A stretch of 20,822 bases of DNA, from NCBI GenBank assembly GCA_964512485.1, contig CAZEHJ010000065.1, positions 1 to 20,822 of the forward strand. The letters run 5' to 3'. The position numbers and the translations under genes are program-made. The notes beneath the pieces are model-generated. The model was given only the letters and a program-made list of their open reading frames with translations, was not told the origin of the DNA and did not search any database. Positions 13,655 through 20,822 of this stretch are shown here, piece by piece (the stretch's first letter is position 1; each line of letters opens with the position of its first letter). This DNA comes from CAZEHJ01 sp964512485. Lineage in GTDB: Bacteria > Bacteroidota > Rhodothermia > Rhodothermales > UBA10348.

Positions 13655-15112
13655 GTGTCAGATCTAACTGTGGACTCCACTCTGACGATATCACCCGCAG
13701 GTCCGAGTGACCGATGGCTCCTGAAATGGGGCGCATTCATCCTGTGGAGCGCCTTCGGATTCATTCTGTTATTACTGCTCTATCTCACCTGGGCAGCCTA
13801 TTGGATTCTTCCGTTTGTACCCATCGTTCTACTCGCTCCTGCCGCAGCATTTTATCTATTCAAACGGCCCTTGTTGAATCTTGCCGTGGTATTGAGCGGA
13901 TTCTCGCTCATCGTTGGTTTCAAGGCTGGTCTTCAAGCGGAAGAGATTTTGTATGGTCTCTACTATCTCAGTTTCCTCGGTTACTGGTTTTTCACGCGAT
14001 CGTATCTGCAGCGGCAGGTGATCTGCAACAGACCGGAAGAGCGAACGCTGTTGATTTTTCTGGTCCTGGTTACCCTTACCGTTCCGCTGTCGGTGGCATT
14101 TGACGGCTGGCCCGACATGATCTTTGGAGAATGGCTCAGCTTCACAATGCTGGGATTCTACTGGCCGATCAAAGAGGCGATCGAAAAGGATGAACGCGGC
14201 CTGAAGGTTGTTGTGGGGTCTCTGATCGTTGTGGGGCTGTTCGTTCTGGTCAGAAATTTGCTGGAATATCAGAGTGACCTGTCCAATGCGGAGCAACTTT
14301 GGCAAATCGCAAGCAGTCGAGCGATCACAAATGAAAGCTTGTTGATGATTCCGGCTTTCTTTTGCATTGTTCTCTATCTGCGTACCCGGTCTTTTCCGGG
14401 AAGAATGCTGCTGCTGGCAACAGTTCTGGGCATGTTTGCCGGTCTCATTCTGACCCAGAGTCGAGCCTACTGGGTGACGTTTTTCCTGGGTACCGGATTT
14501 ATTTTCATGTTTGTATCGGGCAAAGACAAAATTCGAATACTCTCCGTGGGTATCGTGTCTGCCGTTGGAATAGGCACCTTGGCTTATGTGATTTTAGGCG
14601 ATTATCTGATGCTGGTACTCTCCGGACTTCTGGACCGTTTTCTGACGTTGCAATCGGCTGTCAGCAAGGACGTATCTCTGATCAATAGATTTCTCGAGAC
14701 TCAGGGCGTCTGGGAGCATATCAAGGTAAACCCTATTCTTGGCTATGGTATGGGAGTTCCGTACCGATTCTACAACATCACGTTCGAGTATTCAGAAATC
14801 AAAACCTTCGTCCACAATGGATATGTAGCCCTGTTGTTCAAATTCGGCGTCTGGGGCCTGGGCATGATGCTCTTCATGATGGTTCGCTTCTTCGTCACAG
14901 CGTTTCAGAACTGGAAAAAACGCCATGACCAGCTACTTCCGCGATTGATCTCGCTTTCCGTGGCGGCAGGTCTGCTTGCCCTATCGGTGAATGCCACTAC
15001 AGCGAATCCATTTTACCAGAACGATTTGATGTTTATATATGCGTCATTGTGGGGTATTGCTGGAGGAATTCGGGCTCGCAGAACAGCGATTCAGCAACGA
15101 GTGTCGGGATGA
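13655..15112 (+). CDS. O-antigen polymerase/ligase family membrane protein (Wzy/WaaL type)
   Basis: Polytopic inner-membrane protein of 485 residues with about 10-12 hydrophobic helices. The Wzy_C/O-antigen ligase region contains the usual SRAYW segment (S269-R270), a large periplasmic loop with RFLETQGVWEHIKVNPILGYG (about 345-365), and a conserved HNGYV (H387) before the next helix. In context it most likely polymerises the undecaprenyl-linked repeat unit flipped by the Wzx gene downstream; a ligase role cannot be excluded by sequence. The GTG start at 13655 directly follows the TGA of the co-polymerase gene, so the two are probably translationally coupled. Confidence 0.87.
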   Translation: MSDLTVDSTLTISPAGPSDRWLLKWGAFILWSAFGFILLLLLYLTWAAYWILPFVPIVLLAPAAAFYLFKRPLLNLAVVLSGFSLIVGFKAGLQAEEILYGLYYLSFLGYWFFTRSYLQRQVICNRPEERTLLIFLVLVTLTVPLSVAFDGWPDMIFGEWLSFTMLGFYWPIKEAIEKDERGLKVVVGSLIVVGLFVLVRNLLEYQSDLSNAEQLWQIASSRAITNESLLMIPAFFCIVLYLRTRSFPGRMLLLATVLGMFAGLILTQSRAYWVTFFLGTGFIFMFVSGKDKIRILSVGIVSAVGIGTLAYVILGDYLMLVLSGLLDRFLTLQSAVSKDVSLINRFLETQGVWEHIKVNPILGYGMGVPYRFYNITFEYSEIKTFVHNGYVALLFKFGVWGLGMMLFMMVRFFVTAFQNWKKRHDQLLPRLISLSVAAGLLALSVNATTANPFYQNDLMFIYASLWGIAGGIRARRTAIQQRVSG

Positions 15113-15121
15113 ACCCCACCG

Positions 15122-16312
15122 GTGACGGCCATTAAACCAACCGTACTTTATTTTTCACGATTTGTACCGGACTATCGCCTACCGATTTTCCGTGCCCTTG
15201 ACGAACGTCTCGGCGGCCGCCTGGTCATCTGCTCCGGGGATCCTCCAGAATCCTCTTCGTTGACATCCCTGATTTCTGAATCCAGCCAGAGCACGGGGCC
15301 CAGACGCTTTCATTTGAAGAATCGCTGGCTCGGCGGAGAGAAAATCCACTGGCAATCCTGGAGTGGGGCTCTCAAAGAATACCACGATGCCTCCGCGCTT
15401 TTGATTGAAGAGTCTCCTCGCTCCGTGTCTCTTCCCTTTTTGATGCGCGCTGCCAGGAAGAGAAAAATGGCGACGGCGTTGTGGGGGCACTTTTCCTCGA
15501 ATAATCGGCCACTGGGCTCGGGTGATTTCAGAGACAGCAGAAGAATGAACCTCGCCAGGAGCGCAGACACCCTGATTTGCTACACAGATGAAATAGCTTC
15601 AGATCTTCGGACCCGACTCGGACAGGACAATATCTTTGTCGCCAGAAACACCCTGGACACGAGCATCCTGTTTGCAGAGCATGACCGTTTGTCTGCCGAA
15701 GGAAAGCTCTCCATCCGGCAGCGCCTCGGAATCGCCGACAGACCGACACTGTTGTTTATCGGCCGGCTAATCAAGGAAAAAGGTGTAGAGCGCGTCCTCG
15801 AAGTTGCTTCCAAACTGGGTGGCGAAAAAGTGTCTGTCATTGTTATCGGAGATGGTCCTGAACGAACGAATCTGGAGAAACTGGCTGCAGATCTGAATAT
15901 ATCTGCCCTTTTCACGGGGGCGATCGCCGACCTGAAAGAAAGCGCACCCTACATTGCCGCGTCTGACGTGCTTCTCAATCCAGGGTATTTGGGGCTGTCT
16001 GTCAATCACGCTTTCAGTCTTGGAGTGCCTGTCGTCGCACCGCGCACAACGACATCTGATGTCAGAGGACACAGCCCGGAGTGGGCCTATGTCTCACCGG
16101 GAGAGACAGGTGAATTCGCTGCGTCGGATTCCATTGAAGATCTGAGTGCTTCGACGCTGAAGGTGCTCTGCGACCAGGGTCGATATTCACGTTCAGCTGC
16201 CGCGTTCTCCCGCTCCGAGTTGAGTCTCGAGAGAATGGTTGACGGACTGGAACAGGCTATAGCGTTCGCAGAAACGAGTGCGAAATCTGCGAGGGGGACG
16301 TCATCGAAATGA
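15122..16312 (+). CDS. GT4-family glycosyltransferase with non-canonical EX7E region
   Basis: Cytoplasmic glycosyltransferase of 396 residues with a GT-B fold, presumably adding one sugar to the lipid-linked repeat unit. The N-terminal domain starts VLYFSRFVPDYRLPIF; the C-terminal nucleotide-sugar domain has LLFIGRLIKEKGVE (about 210-223), IGDGPE (242-247) and NPGYLGLSVNHAFSLGVPVV (286-305). In most GT4 enzymes the last segment carries two glutamates eight residues apart; here those positions are G288 and H296, a pattern I recall from a subgroup of surface-polysaccharide transferases. The GTG start at 15122 is 9 nt after the polymerase stop, with no ribosome site. It overlaps the next gene by 4 nt (ATGA). 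Donor and acceptor are unknown. Confidence 0.85.
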   Translation: MTAIKPTVLYFSRFVPDYRLPIFRALDERLGGRLVICSGDPPESSSLTSLISESSQSTGPRRFHLKNRWLGGEKIHWQSWSGALKEYHDASALLIEESPRSVSLPFLMRAARKRKMATALWGHFSSNNRPLGSGDFRDSRRMNLARSADTLICYTDEIASDLRTRLGQDNIFVARNTLDTSILFAEHDRLSAEGKLSIRQRLGIADRPTLLFIGRLIKEKGVERVLEVASKLGGEKVSVIVIGDGPERTNLEKLAADLNISALFTGAIADLKESAPYIAASDVLLNPGYLGLSVNHAFSLGVPVVAPRTTTSDVRGHSPEWAYVSPGETGEFAASDSIEDLSASTLKVLCDQGRYSRSAAAFSRSELSLERMVDGLEQAIAFAETSAKSARGTSSK

Positions 16313-17454
16313 GTCCTTCCAGCAACTCACGCGAGGAAAAAAGAACACTGATTGTCATCGGTCGCTTTCCGCCCCCCAACGACGGACAGGCGATTGCAAC
16401 GGCTCGCTTCGTAGAAAACCTCAAAGGTACCTATGAGATCATACCCATCAACACGATGATCGCTGCCTCGGCTTCAGTAGTGGCCAAAGTTCGATCGTAT
16501 CGCAAGTCAGGTCAGAAATTGCGCTCGGCGCTCGAGAGTCACCCGGATGCGCTGGTGATATGGCAGTCTATATCTCCTGAAACGGTAGGCCATTTCAGAG
16601 ATCTGATGACCATTTTCCCTGTGCTCAAGGATCACAACACCATCGCTGTTGCCCATTGGGGTAAGTTCGCCTCCGTGTTCACCAACCGACTTACAAGCTT
16701 GACGGCGAGCCACAATATCACGGCTCTCAACAAGGTCGTCTTTACGGATCCATCTCTCGCCGAAGCGTGTGATCCATGGCTGAGCCCCCGGCACCGAGCC
16801 GTCATCCCGAACTCGGTTGATCCCGAAATAGCTGCAACACTCCACGACATGGAGCACTCGCTCGCGGAACGGCCTCACAAGCCCGTCCGATTACTGTTTT
16901 TGAGCAATATGATTCGGGAAAAGGGGTACATGGACGTCCTGGAAGCGGTTTTTCTGCTGAACCAGAAGGGCGTGGAGGTACATGCTACGTTTGCCGGTGC
17001 CTGGCAAAATGAATCGGACAAGATGGAGTTCGAAGCATTGATTCAAGATCGAAACGCATCGGAATCAGTGCGGAATGTGGGGATCGTCTCGGATCGATCG
17101 CACGTCAAACACCTCTTTCTCACATCCGACATATTTGTGTTGCCCTCATACCTGCGCGAATCTCAACCGCTGGCGATCGCAGAGGCGCTCAGCACCGGGA
17201 CTCCGTCCATCGTTGCCGATGACGGCGGAATGCCTGCGATGATAGAAAATGGAAGGGCGGGGCGCGTGATTCCGGCGCAGAATCCAGAGGCCATTTGCAT
17301 CGCTGTAGAGGAATTGAGTGACCCAGCTATCTGGCAAGAGTGTTCGCGGAAAGCCCGTCAGATATATTCCAGCCGATTCGATGTTGCGTCAGTACGGGAT
17401 AAATGGATACGTCTGATCGAAGAAGTATACCAGAACCCAAAAACCAGCGAATGA
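16309..17454 (+). CDS. GT4-family glycosyltransferase
   Basis: Cytoplasmic GT-B glycosyltransferase of 381 residues. The N-terminal motif is GRFPPPNDGQAIATARF (18-34), with the Gly-rich acceptor-side loop. The C-terminal domain has LFLSNMIREKGYMDVLEA (196-213), FAGAW (228-232) and a canonical EX7E (E284, E292) in RESQPLAIAEALSTGTPSIV. The intact EX7E contrasts with the preceding transferase. The ATG at 16309 overlaps the previous stop (ATGA), and its own stop overlaps the start of the flippase gene in the same way, so three genes are translationally coupled. Probably adds a sugar of the same repeat unit; sugar and linkage cannot be read from sequence. Confidence 0.9.
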   Translation: MSPSSNSREEKRTLIVIGRFPPPNDGQAIATARFVENLKGTYEIIPINTMIAASASVVAKVRSYRKSGQKLRSALESHPDALVIWQSISPETVGHFRDLMTIFPVLKDHNTIAVAHWGKFASVFTNRLTSLTASHNITALNKVVFTDPSLAEACDPWLSPRHRAVIPNSVDPEIAATLHDMEHSLAERPHKPVRLLFLSNMIREKGYMDVLEAVFLLNQKGVEVHATFAGAWQNESDKMEFEALIQDRNASESVRNVGIVSDRSHVKHLFLTSDIFVLPSYLRESQPLAIAEALSTGTPSIVADDGGMPAMIENGRAGRVIPAQNPEAICIAVEELSDPAIWQECSRKARQIYSSRFDVASVRDKWIRLIEEVYQNPKTSE

Positions 17455-18704
17455 ACAGGATCGCCAAAAACATATCCTGGATGACCTTTTCGAGCGTCTC
17501 TGTAAAGCCGCTCTGGTTTGTGTTCATCACGTACGTCTGCATTCGGTACATGGGTCTGGAGCAATACGGGGCCATGACGGCAGCTCTGGCCCTGATGGGC
17601 ATCTGCGATGGTTCACTTACCCTGGGCTCATCCGATTTTACGACTCGGGAATTGTCGCGGGACGAGACCAACACGAATCTGTTTTTCTCCAACTTCCTGG
17701 TTTCGAGGATTTTCTTTTCACTGATTGCCGTTGGTCTCGGATTGGTCATCCGAATGTTCATCAGCGGAAATTCCGGAATCGAAGTTGTGATCTTCGCCGG
17801 CACTTACGTGTTCGCACGAAACGTGCTCGAATATTGCCGAGCTCTGTATCGGGCCCGTGAAGTGTTCAAGTATGAGGCGTATTCAACGATTCTGGAAAAA
17901 GTTCTGGTTATCGGATTCGGAACGTACGCCCTGCTGAAGGTCCCGACCGCATCCTCAGCTCTGCTGGGAATGAGTACCGGGATGTTCATCACATTTGTTT
18001 TGAATCTGGGATGGGTGCTGCGTCGCATCGCACGATTTGATCTGAAGCTGATCTCCCTGAATTTCTTTCGCAAGGTGATGCCGAAAGCAGTGCCATTGGG
18101 ACTGTCGAGCATATTTGTGCTTCTCTACTATCGTACTGACAGCATAATGATTGAAGCGTTTGAAGGTGAGCTCGTCACCGGGCAGTACGGGATCGCATTC
18201 AGAATAACGGAGGCCATGGTACTCCTGCCCTATATCGTAACCTCTGTCCTTCTTCCCAGACTTTCCGCATTGCACGATTCCGATGGTCGGCAGTTCAACA
18301 AGATGTTTCGAAAGGGGATGCTCGGAATGGGAGCAGCGGCCTTGCTTGCCAGTCTGGCAGTTTATGCCCTCGCCCCTGTGATTATCCCGCTTATTGATTC
18401 TAGCATTGAGGCGGTTCCTGCGATCGCTCTGCTGCGTATTCTGGTCATCGCTTTTGCACTGAGCGCTGTGAACCAGATGATGATCACCCATCTGACGGCA
18501 ACTAACAGACAGAATGTTCTCGCCGGTATTCTCGCATTCGCGGCGGCTTTCAACATCGGATTGAACTTTTTTCTGATTCCGTCCTGGTCGGCACCGGGGG
18601 CCGCGGTCGCGACAGTTGCCACCCAGGTTGTGATCGGACTCCTGTTCTGGATTGTCCTCACCAAGACAATCTCTACTCCTGGAATGCCTATCCCGACAGA
18701 TTGA
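17451..18704 (+). CDS. Wzx-type polysaccharide repeat-unit flippase (MOP superfamily)
   Basis: Polytopic inner-membrane protein of 417 residues, about 12 predicted helices, resembling Polysacc_synt/MATE-like flippases. Characteristic elements are the amphipathic first segment (NRIAKNISWMTFSSVSVKP), the MGLEQYGAMTAALA motif after helix 1, YYRTDSIMIEAF in the middle and TGQYGIAFRITEAM following it. It would move the undecaprenyl-linked repeat unit to the periplasm for polymerisation. The ATG at 17451 overlaps the previous gene's TGA (ATGA); an in-frame ATG at 17403 would force a 52-nt overlap and adds a charged peptide not expected of the family. Last gene of the polysaccharide operon. Confidence 0.88.
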   Translation: MNRIAKNISWMTFSSVSVKPLWFVFITYVCIRYMGLEQYGAMTAALALMGICDGSLTLGSSDFTTRELSRDETNTNLFFSNFLVSRIFFSLIAVGLGLVIRMFISGNSGIEVVIFAGTYVFARNVLEYCRALYRAREVFKYEAYSTILEKVLVIGFGTYALLKVPTASSALLGMSTGMFITFVLNLGWVLRRIARFDLKLISLNFFRKVMPKAVPLGLSSIFVLLYYRTDSIMIEAFEGELVTGQYGIAFRITEAMVLLPYIVTSVLLPRLSALHDSDGRQFNKMFRKGMLGMGAAALLASLAVYALAPVIIPLIDSSIEAVPAIALLRILVIAFALSAVNQMMITHLTATNRQNVLAGILAFAAAFNIGLNFFLIPSWSAPGAAVATVATQVVIGLLFWIVLTKTISTPGMPIPTD

Positions 18705-19009
18705 GGGCGCGTCGCCCAAACAACGATCCTCTATCGGTGTGACTTTCCAGAGCCACATGGTGGCTTATGTTGTGAATGAGCGTCGGCAGATCGGCAAACC
18801 TTTTTGCTCCTTCGCTTTTCAAACCACCAGAACAGCGATTTAAGCTTGTAACCGTTTTCGCGACTGAAACGTATTCGCGGAAACAGGCTCACGGACACAA
18901 CTGGAATTCGGCCCGAGTTCAGCATGAGAATGAGGGTGATGATGATCTACACAGTCCGCATGAGCCAGGCCATTTCTGGCCAGCAACTTGAGGGATCACA
19001 TTTTTAGAC
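18705..19009. other. Intergenic region after the polysaccharide operon
   Basis: About 300 nt without a convincing gene; short open frames here look like chance. A small GGGCG-CGT-CGCCC hairpin (18705-18717) starts directly after the flippase stop but lacks a T run. A longer inverted repeat (18854-18884) lies mid-way. GAGGGATC (18991-18998) precedes the next gene's ATG by about 11-18 nt, a weak ribosome site. The promoter of the barrel gene is presumably here, but I cannot place it. Confidence 0.5.
18854..18884. promoter_or_regulatory. Inverted repeat upstream of the Omp85-like gene
   Basis: GTTTTCGCG (18854-18862) and CGCGGAAAC (18876-18884) are inverted repeats with one mismatch (a G-U pair in RNA) around a 13-nt spacer. 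It lies about 125-155 nt before the start at 19010 and could be a regulator site or a leader hairpin. Confidence 0.3.
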
Positions 19010-20731
19010 ATGAAAACACGACTTACAGCTTTCTCATTCCTGGTTCTGTTTCTCTGTTCAGGCATCACTTCTGCGTGGGCCCAGGAGCGGGTATCGAATA
19101 AAGTACCTGAAGAATATGAGTCCGTAGTATCCGCCGTTCAGAAGGTTATGGGTCTGTTGCAGGACGTAACTCAGAGACATGCTACAGAGCCCATCTCAGA
19201 CCAGATTCTCTCGATCAGCGATCGACTGACGATGACCGGCCCTGTGACAGGTGGTTTTCGAAGCACCGTGCCCGATGAAGACCTCATCGAAATGCTTCAG
19301 GACATCGAACGGGAACTGGAAAGTATTGTCCGAGCTCTGGACAGACATGGAGAAGATGACCTCTCCAGACGCCTCGCAAGCGTTTTGGATGATCTTGAAG
19401 AGGCCGTTGAAGAGGCTATGGAAGAGGCAGATGAGGATATCCGCATTCGTCGCTCAAATTCACGGCGTTATGAGATTCGCAAAGGGCATGAGCGCGTGAC
19501 CATCAATACGCGCGATGATGACTGGTGGGACGACGATGATAAATGGGAAAAAAGAAACCGTGCACGTGACCGGAGATGGGAAGACTACCGGCCGAACCGG
19601 CACAACTGGAGCCGTTCTGGATCATACGCATTTGTCGGTGAACTTACGCATCGGTGGCCCTACCAGAGCAACGGCATCTACAACAGCATCCCCGCCTCCC
19701 GATTCAACAGGGTCGAAGGCCTCGTGCTGGGTTTTGCGAGAGCTCCGCTGGAATGGTCGAGTTGGGACCGAGGACGTATTTACGGCCAGGCAGGATATGC
19801 CTTTGGCCTTGAAGATTGGCGATACAATGTTGGCGTTGAAACGCGCTTGGGCAGCTACAGCAGAAACCAGAATTTCGACGTCAAGCTGGGTGGCGAGTAT
19901 CACCTGAATACTGAAACCAATGATCTCTGGAAGAGCTCGTGGGCCGAAAACACCAGTGCCGCAGCTTTATTCAAACACGATTTCTTTGACTACTATCAGA
20001 CCGAAGGCTGGACCGCCTACCTCGTCGCTCGAGTGACACCATACGCACAGTTGAGTGCCGGTTTCAGGGCAGATGAGTACACGAGCCTCGAAAATGAAAC
20101 GAATTGGTCGCTTTTCGGTGGTGATGATTTCAGACTCAATCCGGCGATCAATGAAGGTGATATGCGTTCCTTCGTATTTGCTCTGGAGGGCGGAAAGGTC
20201 AAATCCTTCAACCATCGTCCAAGTGGAGCTGCGTTCAGGCTTGAGGCGGAAGTTGGACAGGGTCTGGGTGGCGATTTTGACTATTCCCGATACCTGGGTG
20301 ACCTACGTACATATGCCCGCCTCACACGGCATTCGGGACTGAATCTTCGTTTCCGAGGCGGCTTTACCGAAGGGAGCGTGCCGATCCAGAAGACGTTCAC
20401 CCTGGGTGGAATCGGGTCCGTTCGAGGCTACCGTCAGAATGAATTCCTCGGGACGCGTATGATGCTTGCCAACGCGGAACTGACTCTCTACGAGCCAGAC
20501 GTGCTGGATTGGTTGATGAATGACTTCGCGATCTTCGGCACATTCGATGCCGGCTGGACGAATTCGGTGGCAGGTCAGAACGAGTTTTCCATGGACGATG
20601 TCTTTTCATCCGCCGGGTTCGGTATCTCCTTCGACGACCGAACCGTGCGCCTTGAAGTCTCCTGGCCGCTCCGCGACCTGGGAACAGGCTACGAACCATC
20701 AATATGGTTCAGAATCAACCCTTCATTCTAA
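19010..20731 (+). CDS. Omp85/BamA-TamA-type outer-membrane barrel with acidic helical N-terminal domain
   Basis: Secreted 573-residue protein. The signal peptide is 1-24 (cleavage near AWA-Q). Residues about 30-145 are helical and strongly acidic (EEAVEEAMEEADED near 130-143), with no POTRA repeat visible. Residues about 168-205 are a Trp/Asp/Arg low-complexity linker. From about 205 alternating aromatic strands form a barrel of about 370 residues, enough for 16 strands. The Omp85 hallmark lies at FTLGGIGSVRGYRQNEFLG (VRGY at 471-474), followed by LANAELTLYE, and the chain ends in an outer-membrane-type terminal Phe (WFRINPSF). It could translocate or insert another protein, or be a POTRA-less surface antigen; function unknown. 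The ATG at 19010 fits the signal peptide. It follows the polysaccharide operon by 305 nt and is probably transcribed separately. Confidence 0.82.
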   Translation: MKTRLTAFSFLVLFLCSGITSAWAQERVSNKVPEEYESVVSAVQKVMGLLQDVTQRHATEPISDQILSISDRLTMTGPVTGGFRSTVPDEDLIEMLQDIERELESIVRALDRHGEDDLSRRLASVLDDLEEAVEEAMEEADEDIRIRRSNSRRYEIRKGHERVTINTRDDDWWDDDDKWEKRNRARDRRWEDYRPNRHNWSRSGSYAFVGELTHRWPYQSNGIYNSIPASRFNRVEGLVLGFARAPLEWSSWDRGRIYGQAGYAFGLEDWRYNVGVETRLGSYSRNQNFDVKLGGEYHLNTETNDLWKSSWAENTSAAALFKHDFFDYYQTEGWTAYLVARVTPYAQLSAGFRADEYTSLENETNWSLFGGDDFRLNPAINEGDMRSFVFALEGGKVKSFNHRPSGAAFRLEAEVGQGLGGDFDYSRYLGDLRTYARLTRHSGLNLRFRGGFTEGSVPIQKTFTLGGIGSVRGYRQNEFLGTRMMLANAELTLYEPDVLDWLMNDFAIFGTFDAGWTNSVAGQNEFSMDDVFSSAGFGISFDDRTVRLEVSWPLRDLGTGYEPSIWFRINPSF

Positions 20732-20752
20732 GTTACCGACGAACAGCTGCTC

Positions 20753-20770
20753 CAGTCCTTCAGGGGACTG
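20753..20770 (+). other. Short hairpin after the Omp85-like gene
   Basis: CAGTCC (20753-20758) and GGACTG (20765-20770) form a perfect 6-bp stem with a 6-nt loop, 21 nt after the stop codon. No T run follows, so it is at best a weak terminator, and its 3' arm overlaps the start of the 14-bp repeat. Confidence 0.3.
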
Positions 20771-20822
20771 CCGCTCCAACCCTGCCGCTCCAACCCTGCG
20801 GCTCCAACCCTGCGGCTCCCGC
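20768..20822. repeat. 14-bp tandem repeat running off the right edge
   Basis: Four units of CTGC[CG]GCTCCAACC start at 20768, 20782, 20796 and 20810; the last changes at its end and is cut by the window edge. Units 1 and 2 are identical, and unit 3 differs by one base. The period is not a multiple of three. Confidence 0.85.

Noticed and set aside
17403..17450. In-frame ATG 16 codons upstream of the flippase
   Set aside because: It would overlap the previous gene by 52 nt and adds a charged segment; the ATGA overlap at 17451 matches the previous gene pair.
18652..18991. Small open frames after the flippase gene
   Set aside because: Overlapping on both strands, low-complexity conceptual peptides, no ribosome sites or recognisable motifs.

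Overview
The window looks like a piece of chromosome from a Gram-negative bacterium of the Bacteroidota / Rhodothermota-Balneolota kind (inference, moderate to low confidence). Pointers are a non-mevalonate isoprenoid route (ispG, ispE), lipid A-type and outer-membrane genes (LpxH-like phosphoesterase, SLBB/Wza-type exporter, Omp85 barrel), a rhomboid carrying the C-terminal helical DUF6576-type domain that I associate with Bacteroidota, class A PBPs with a long inserted linker, and inconsistent Shine-Dalgarno use. Base composition is mid-range and even. I see no tRNA, rRNA, CRISPR array, transposase, integrase or phage gene. A run of exactly 100 Ns (9278-9377) marks this as a draft scaffold.

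Layout: (1) 1-46 is a strong rho-independent terminator serving a + strand gene left of the window. (2) 71-2901, minus strand: two rhomboid proteases followed by ispG, probably one transcription unit read right to left. (3) 2902-3775 is a poorly understood stretch with structured DNA and a long open frame running into the next gene. (4) 3776-9274, plus strand: class A PBP, LpxH-like metallophosphoesterase (4-nt overlap) and a second class A PBP, a cell-envelope unit. (5) 9275-9453 is a convergent intergenic region with a hairpin, short repeats and a gap that looks artificial because its two edges are identical over 41 bp. (6) 9454-10374, minus: ispE with an in-frame 27-bp minisatellite. (7) 10634-18704, plus: a compact polysaccharide operon with SLBB exporter, Wzz-type co-polymerase without a kinase domain, O-antigen polymerase/ligase, two GT4 glycosyltransferases and a Wzx flippase, with gaps of 18, 0 and 9 nt and two 4-nt ATGA overlaps. 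(8) 19010-20731, plus: an Omp85-type barrel whose periplasmic part is an acidic helix instead of POTRA repeats. (9) 20768-20822 is a 14-bp tandem repeat running off the right edge.

How they fit: nearly everything serves the envelope. The MEP genes supply isoprenoid precursors (including undecaprenyl carrier lipid) used by both the PBPs and the Wzx/Wzy pathway. The PBPs polymerise and cross-link peptidoglycan. The polysaccharide operon builds, flips, polymerises and exports a surface glycan. The barrel is an outer-membrane protein. The most unusual features are the ispE minisatellite, the general abundance of short tandem repeats in and next to genes, the PBP-LpxH-PBP arrangement, the unexplained open frame before the first PBP, and the acidic-helix Omp85 protein. 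I found no clear, wholly new multi-gene system.
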